9,138 nt of DNA from Desulfocapsaceae bacterium (GTDB lineage: Bacteria > Desulfobacterota > Desulfobulbia > Desulfobulbales > Desulfocapsaceae). Both the position numbers and the translations under genes were made by a program. Below the pieces are notes generated by a model that saw only the letters and a list, made by a program, of their open reading frames with translations, did no database searches and had not been told where the DNA came from. Positions 5,039 through 9,138 of the stretch are shown one piece after another. Each line of letters begins with the position of its first letter. The first letter of the stretch is position 1. The stretch covers positions 1-9,138 of the forward strand of contig JAOZLO010000089.1 of assembly GCA_029934775.1 (NCBI GenBank), given 5' to 3'.

Positions 5039-7472
5039 AATTTTTCACTTTATATTTATAATGCAGTGCCAGCAACGCCGGTGCTAGAAAAAAATCAGCC
5101 AAAAGAGCCATTATAATCGTCATACCGGTCAACATACCAAAGTAATAGAGGCTTCTCATTTCCGAAATCATAAAGATAAAAGCGCCACAGGAGAGAACAA
5201 TTGTGGTAATCAACATAGCCAGACCACAGCTGTGCAGGGTCATCTTCACGGCGCTGACCACATCTTGAGTCTGCTGATAATAGCGACGAAAATTATACAT
5301 GAAGTGAATTGTATCGTCAACAACCAGGCCTAATGCAATGCTGCCAATGAGCAAGGTATACATATCCAGTGGTATACCAGTCCAGCCCATATAACCCAGT
5401 GTAAGGCAAATAGGCAGGAGATTTGGAAACATGCTGATTAACCCTAACTTGAAATGACCAATCAGTAGCACCATTACAATTGAAATTACCAGGATAGCAA
5501 GAATATAACTTCTGACCATGCTGTCAATAGCTGCATGGATAGTTCGAGTGAGAAGAGGGACTATGCCTGTAATTGTAACAGTACCACTTCCTTTAAAGAT
5601 TTTTTGGCTCAATCTGTCAATATACTCAAGAAAAGGATCGTACGCCATCGCATCAATCCACGGTACCTGTACCGTAATACGCCCCAGTTGAAAACTGGTA
5701 TCTGTGAATTGTCTGACCACCTGAGGAGAACCACTCTCCAAAAGGAGTAACTCCTGGGCGATCAGTTCCGCATGAGCAGGCAAAACTGTCTTTCCAGAGC
5801 CATTACCTGATAATTTTTTGTGTATTTCCTTTACACCATCGAAAATAGAAAAGACATTGAATACCGAGATCTTTTCTTCCGAGTATTTGCTCAGCTGTTC
5901 ATCAAATTCCTCAAATTTTTTCGCTATTTCGGGATTTGTCAGACCATTTTTTCCAATTGTCTTAACCAGTACTTCGACAGTAGCCATCCCGGGAAAATGG
6001 TGGCTGATTATTTCGGTAGCCTGGCGCAGATCAGACTGTTCAGGCAGTCTCAGAAGAGGGTCATGAACCAGTTTGAGTTGACTAATACCGATCCACGAAA
6101 ATATAAACAAACCTATACAAAATATGACAATAACCCGAGCGTGGCTGGTAGAGACTGTGGCCAGCCAGTTTATCACCTTGTTAACGTATTTGGAAAATCT
6201 TATAAAGAGAGGCATGTTTCCACCTTTGAGAGGAAAAAGTGCCAATAATACGGGAAGCAGGATAATTGTATAAAACAGTGATATGAAAACACCCAGTGCA
6301 GCAAATAACCCGAGATCGGCAACAGGTACTACTGCTGCTGTTGAGAAAGATGCAAGGCCAGCTGCAGTGGTCAGACACGTAAGAACTACAGGTAGACCTG
6401 AATGGCCAAGCGCTTTGGCAATGGCTTCCTCTTTAGTCAGCCCCTGGTAAAGCATCTGATAGAAAATAAACATGATATGCACGCTTGCACCAATACCGAC
6501 AGCGATGAGAAAGGAAGGTAAAATTCTAGTTGGCGGTTGAAATGGTTTTTCCAGCAAAACCATCAGACCAAATGTCGAACTGACCGAACAACTCACTATT
6601 ATCAGGGGAAATACAACCCCTGACAAGCGGCCAAACAATATATAAGATAAAACTATGATGACCAAAACGGATAACAACAGAAAATTTCTCGTGTCTTCCT
6701 TCATCGTAGTTCGCAAAAATTGACGCAATATTGGCATCCCGGTGAGATGGATTTGAAAATCTTCCTCTTGATGCTTCTGCCTGAGCTCTTTGAGGGCGGT
6801 AATCATCGCCCCGTTTTCGCTATTATTTAAGGAACAGAGCTGTATATTGGAATTGAGCTGACCACCGATATTTTCTTGCCCAAAGCCCGACAAAACATCC
6901 AGGTTATCGGCAGGAGACGATGAGCAGGATAACGACAGAGAAATGAAAGCTAGTTGTTCATCAGGAGAAAAATATTGGTTTTTATAAAAAGGAGAAGAAG
7001 TAACAAAGTTTTTAAATTCTGAATAATCGCCTTCGCCCTGGGGAAGAAGATCACTTAGGACACCGAAAACCAGACCATCGTCTTGATTTTTTATATAGAG
7101 GGCATTAGTCAGGCTCTTTACCTGAGCAATATAAGGAACCTGGGATTCTATATCCTTCTGTAAACTGTGAAGTTTTTGCAAAGTTGCAGACAGGAAAATA
7201 TTCTTCGCTGTAACGCCTACTATCACACGGTCGTCGGAACCGAATTGATTCTGAAAATTACTGTAGGCAACCAGAGCCGGGTCATTTTCCGGCAGATAGC
7301 TTTCTATTGAGGAGTCTATCTTGAGAAAAAGAATCTGGCTGGCAAGATAACCGACAACCGGCAACAAGAGAACAGCAATAAGAGTCGCCCTCTGATATAG
7401 AAAATGTCCAAGAATTTCAAATCTGGTTTCTATCGCAGCTCTAATTGTTGAATAGGATTTCACTTTCTTCAA
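5016..7472 (-). CDS. RND superfamily exporter (MMPL/HAE3-like), full length
   Basis: This 818-residue inner-membrane protein starts at TTG 7472, with GGGAG four bases upstream. It has the duplicated RND plan in its short, MMPL-like form: helix 1 at about 29-50, periplasmic loop 51-265, helices 2-6 at about 266-414, helix 7 at about 446-465, second periplasmic loop 466-650, helices 8-12 at about 652-803. Family motifs include HLTGMP (242-247), ILPSFLIAVGIGASVHIMF (317-335) and the second-half SIALGLVVDDTIHFMYNF (711-728). Asp719/Asp720 in helix 10 are the likely proton-relay residues; the matching first-half helix has no acidic residue. Such proteins move lipids, hopanoids or other hydrophobic compounds from the inner membrane outward, driven by the proton gradient. 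Its own LolA-like partner downstream is broken, so it probably works with the intact LolA-like/DUF1302 pair at 1034-3326. The substrate cannot be read from the sequence. Confidence 0.92.
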   Translation of the reverse strand: MKKVKSYSTIRAAIETRFEILGHFLYQRATLIAVLLLPVVGYLASQILFLKIDSSIESYLPENDPALVAYSNFQNQFGSDDRVIVGVTAKNIFLSATLQKLHSLQKDIESQVPYIAQVKSLTNALYIKNQDDGLVFGVLSDLLPQGEGDYSEFKNFVTSSPFYKNQYFSPDEQLAFISLSLSCSSSPADNLDVLSGFGQENIGGQLNSNIQLCSLNNSENGAMITALKELRQKHQEEDFQIHLTGMPILRQFLRTTMKEDTRNFLLLSVLVIIVLSYILFGRLSGVVFPLIIVSCSVSSTFGLMVLLEKPFQPPTRILPSFLIAVGIGASVHIMFIFYQMLYQGLTKEEAIAKALGHSGLPVVLTCLTTAAGLASFSTAAVVPVADLGLFAALGVFISLFYTIILLPVLLALFPLKGGNMPLFIRFSKYVNKVINWLATVSTSHARVIVIFCIGLFIFSWIGISQLKLVHDPLLRLPEQSDLRQATEIISHHFPGMATVEVLVKTIGKNGLTNPEIAKKFEEFDEQLSKYSEEKISVFNVFSIFDGVKEIHKKLSGNGSGKTVLPAHAELIAQELLLLESGSPQVVRQFTDTSFQLGRITVQVPWIDAMAYDPFLEYIDRLSQKIFKGSGTVTITGIVPLLTRTIHAAIDSMVRSYILAILVISIVMVLLIGHFKLGLISMFPNLLPICLTLGYMGWTGIPLDMYTLLIGSIALGLVVDDTIHFMYNFRRYYQQTQDVVSAVKMTLHSCGLAMLITTIVLSCGAFIFMISEMRSLYYFGMLTGMTIIMALLADFFLAPALLALHYKYKVKNCGNIQSQ

Positions 7473-7512
7473 ATTGCTCCCTGACTGCTTTAATCAAAAA
7501 ATTTTCGAATCT

Positions 7513-7568
7513 TTACACTCCTTTTACAAACATTACAACATTGTAATCTTTACGAAAGGATAGTGTAA
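7513..7568. promoter_or_regulatory. Nested inverted repeat, probable operator of the RND gene
   Basis: The inner palindrome ATTACAA-CA-TTGTAAT (7532-7547) has perfect 7-base arms. An outer pair surrounds it: TTACACT (7513-7519) with AGTGTAA (7562-7568), each followed inward by CCTTT/AAAGG (7521-7525 and 7555-7559). The two dyads share nearly the same centre. The palindrome covers the predicted -10 and -35 boxes of the minus-strand promoter, as expected for a repressor site of a TetR- or MarR-like dimer. No regulator gene is present in the window. Confidence 0.6.
7540..7568 (-). promoter_or_regulatory. Sigma70-like promoter for the RND transporter gene
   Basis: On the minus strand TTACAC (7568-7563, -35) and TACAAT (7545-7540, -10) are separated by exactly 17 bases. 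Transcription would start at about 7533, giving a leader of roughly 60 bases before the TTG start at 7472. Both boxes lie in the nested inverted repeat. The near-mirror left half gives a weaker plus-strand counterpart, TTTACA with TACAAC about 16 bases on. Confidence 0.6.
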
Positions 7569-7635
7569 TGATTACCGGTTATATTTTATCCATTGTTACT
7601 AATGACGGCGCCGTAAAAAGTAAAATTTCTGATTG

Positions 7636-7797
7636 CTAAGGAACGGGAATTAAATAACCTGAATACAAATTAATAGGATTTTTTGTTGTGTTCGAGGCGC
7701 GAGGAGCGAGCATAACGGGTTATGTGAGCGACGAGTAACGAAGAGGACGGCAAAAAAGAAATAAATTTGTTTAGTTTATTTAATGTACGTTCCTAAG
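7636..7797. mobile_element. 162-bp MITE-like palindromic element
   Basis: The ends are inverted repeats: CTAAGGAACG (7636-7645) and CGTTCCTAAG (7788-7797). The inverted similarity continues inward: ATTAAATAACCTGAA against the complement of TTTAGTTTATTTAAT, then ACAAATT/AATTTGT and a TTTTTTG/CAAAAAAG pair. The GC-rich middle (about 7690-7758) contains GCGAGCATAAC-GG-GTTATGTGAGC, which folds back on itself, plus GAGGCGCGAGGAGCG. It contains no ORF. The size, terminal repeats and near-complete palindrome fit a non-autonomous transposable element or a large REP-like intergenic element. It lies between the divergent RND and MoxR genes. Confidence 0.7.
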
Positions 7798-7846
7798 TAA
7801 AAACTCCACATAGCAATCAACACAATGGAAGATGCTACAGCAGATT

Positions 7847-7960
7847 TAGCACCCCACAAGGGGTATAAGTACCTTGTGGGGAAAAGTAACGACATAATTT
7901 CAAAACACATTCTTCAGTTTCTTATTTTTTATGACAGGGTTTCTGGAGCAAGGTGCTAAA
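7847..7960 (+). repeat. 110-bp intergenic repeat, copy 3, with strong hairpin
   Basis: This copy has the same blocks as copies 1 and 2, in order: CACCCCACAAGGGGTATAAG, then TACCTTG, GTAACGACATAATTTCAA, TTCTTATTTTTTATGACAGG, and TTTCTGGAGCAAGGTGCTAA. Here the first part is a perfect hairpin: CCCCACAAGG (7852-7861), a 10-base loop, and CCTTGTGGGG (7872-7881). The right end touches the AAAGGAG ribosome binding site of the MoxR gene, so the repeat would be in its 5' leader or promoter region. Confidence 0.75.
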
Positions 7961-7964
7961 GGAG
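7958..7964 (+). promoter_or_regulatory. Ribosome binding site that sets the MoxR start
   Basis: AAAGGAG ends five bases before ATG 7970. The longer frame from ATG 7931 would begin inside the T-rich part of the intergenic repeat and has no such site, so 7970 is preferred. Confidence 0.75.
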
Positions 7965-7969
7965 TGCAC

Positions 7970-9037
7970 ATGTTTGATAAATCTTCTCAGTTACCGACTC
8001 AACTCAGCAGCCCACCGGCAACACTACCGGTAAACCGCCATGATGACGTCTACAACTCAATCCAGGCAATTAACGAGTCTGTCAAAAATTGTTCAAGTTG
8101 GGTATCTCTGCTGAGAAATGAAATGACCAAAACCATTATCGGTCAGGAACAGTTGATAGAAAGACTGCTGGTCGGCCTGCTTACAGGGGGCCACATTCTC
8201 CTTGAAGGATTGCCGGGACTGGCAAAAACACTGGCTGTAAAAACATTGGCCAGGGCTGTACAGACAGATTTCAGACGTCTCCAGTTCACCCCGGATATGC
8301 TTCCTGCAGATATCATAGGAACAGAAATTTACAACCCGCAGCAAACGAGTTTTGAGGTAAAGCAGGGGCCCATTTTCTCCTCACTTATTCTGGCGGACGA
8401 AATTAACCGTGCCCCTGCAAAAGTACAATCAGCACTTCTTGAAGCCATGCAGGAAAAGCAGGTGACTATAGGAGGACAGAGCTTTCAACTGCCTGAACTC
8501 TTTCTGGTACTTGCCACCCAGAACCCCATTGAGCAGGAAGGCACCTATCCTCTGCCGGAGGCACAGATAGACCGATTTATGCTCAAAGTTGTCGTTGGAT
8601 ATCCGAGCATTACGGAGGAACGACGCATTCTCGACGCTTTTGATCTGACCGATTCCGAAACTAATGTCATGCCGGTTGCCAGTCCCGAGGATATTCTAAA
8701 TGCAAGAAAGGTCGTAAACACGATCTATATGGACGATAAGATAAAAGACTACATCGTCTCCCTTGTCTATGCAACCCGCGATCCAGCCTCTTTTCAACTC
8801 GACCTTAAGGATTATATCGAAACCGGTGCTTCACCACGGGCAACAATCAACCTTAAAGCAGTCGCCCGCAGTCTTGCCTTCCTCGAAGGCCGCGGTTATG
8901 TGACTCCAGACGATGTAAAAAGTGGTGCTCTGGATGTTATGCGCCACCGATTGCGTATCAGCTATGAGGCCGAAGCAGAAGGTATCACCAGTGAGGACAT
9001 AATCAGAAAGATCATGGATACCGTACCGGTCCCATAA
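7970..9037 (+). CDS. MoxR family AAA+ ATPase
   Basis: This 355-residue protein has all the MoxR landmarks: TIIGQEQLIERLLVGLL (55-71), Walker A GLPGLAKT (80-87), FTPDMLPADIIGTE (106-119), Walker B LILADE (139-144) followed by INRAPAKVQSALLEAMQE, sensor 1 ATQNP (182-186), PEAQIDRF with the arginine-finger candidate Arg202, and sensor 2 GASPRA with Arg290. MoxR proteins are ring-forming chaperone ATPases that help mature or insert metal cofactors or protein complexes, usually with a DUF58 protein and VWA-domain proteins. The first 35 residues are a longer, variable N-terminal tail. Fifteen bases separate its stop from the ATG of the DUF58 gene, so the two form an operon. The client is not visible in the window. 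Confidence 0.93.
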   Translation: MFDKSSQLPTQLSSPPATLPVNRHDDVYNSIQAINESVKNCSSWVSLLRNEMTKTIIGQEQLIERLLVGLLTGGHILLEGLPGLAKTLAVKTLARAVQTDFRRLQFTPDMLPADIIGTEIYNPQQTSFEVKQGPIFSSLILADEINRAPAKVQSALLEAMQEKQVTIGGQSFQLPELFLVLATQNPIEQEGTYPLPEAQIDRFMLKVVVGYPSITEERRILDAFDLTDSETNVMPVASPEDILNARKVVNTIYMDDKIKDYIVSLVYATRDPASFQLDLKDYIETGASPRATINLKAVARSLAFLEGRGYVTPDDVKSGALDVMRHRLRISYEAEAEGITSEDIIRKIMDTVPVP

Positions 9038-9052
9038 GATTTTTCTCGTGCC

Positions 9053-9138
9053 ATGGATACACAACTGACAAAAGAAATCCTCAAAAAAGTACGCCAGGTA
9101 GAGGTTCGCACCAGCAGACTGGTCAATGACAGTCTTGC
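9053..9138 (+). CDS. DUF58 domain protein, N-terminal part (runs off window)
   Basis: From ATG 9053 the frame reads MDTQLTKEILKKVRQVEVRT, then SRLVNDSL, to the window edge. This is the usual opening of DUF58 proteins that follow MoxR genes (KKVRxIExRTxRLVND, leading to the GxGxEFxExRxYxPGDDxRxIDW motif, which lies outside the window). There is no strong ribosome binding site, so translation may be coupled to MoxR. The usual role is as partner of MoxR and VWA proteins in the Bat-like system. Confidence 0.8.
   Translation, partial: MDTQLTKEILKKVRQVEVRTSRLVNDSL

Noticed and set aside
5535..6378. ORFs antisense to, or in other frames of, the RND gene
   Set aside because: They overlap conserved RND coding sequence and have no family features of their own.
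7931..7969. Earlier ATG for the MoxR gene
   Set aside because: It lies inside the intergenic repeat and has no ribosome binding site, whereas ATG 7970 follows AAAGGAG by five bases.

Overview
The window (9138 bp, moderate GC, compact Gram-negative gene layout) carries mostly envelope genes: an outer-membrane beta-barrel, a LolA-like periplasmic protein, an RND/MMPL exporter and a MoxR/DUF58 pair. The mix suggests a proteobacterium in the broad sense. Desulfobacterota (former Deltaproteobacteria) is my best guess from gene style and repeat style, but no rRNA or marker gene confirms it.

Layout. 3-302 (+) is the 3' end of a hydroxypyruvate isomerase gene. It converges on a small secreted DUF3465 gene (754-317, -). 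Then come two tandem copies of a roughly 110-bp intergenic repeat (about 761-1037), a DUF1302-type beta-barrel gene (2446-1034, -) and an intact LolA-like gene (3326-2466, -). 3343-3909 is a gene graveyard holding the eroded 3' end of an RND transporter gene, a PAP2-phosphatase fragment, a 78-bp DUF3465 fragment and an unrecognised short ORF. A CPBP-like membrane protein gene (4008-4781, +) follows, then a frameshifted and truncated second LolA-like gene (about 5038-4778, -) and a full-length RND/MMPL transporter gene (7472-5016, -). The transporter's upstream region has a nested inverted repeat laid over a good sigma70-like promoter, a 162-bp MITE-like palindromic element (7636-7797) and a third copy of the 110-bp repeat (7847-7960). 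The repeat runs into the ribosome binding site of a MoxR AAA+ ATPase gene (7970-9037, +), followed by the start of a DUF58 gene (9053 to the window edge).

The main observation is that the minus-strand cluster looks like a decayed tandem duplication of one unit, RND - LolA-like - DUF1302 - DUF3465. The upstream unit kept its RND gene and retains only pieces of LolA and DUF3465. The downstream unit kept LolA, DUF1302 and DUF3465 but only the eroded 3' tail of RND. One complete set survives, split by about 1.7 kb of debris and a foreign gene. The set looks like an inner membrane-periplasm-outer membrane route for a lipid or other hydrophobic substrate. That function, and the substrate, are inferred.

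The MoxR/DUF58 pair on the right belongs to the widespread MoxR-associated (Bat-like) operon type and is probably unrelated to the transporter cluster.
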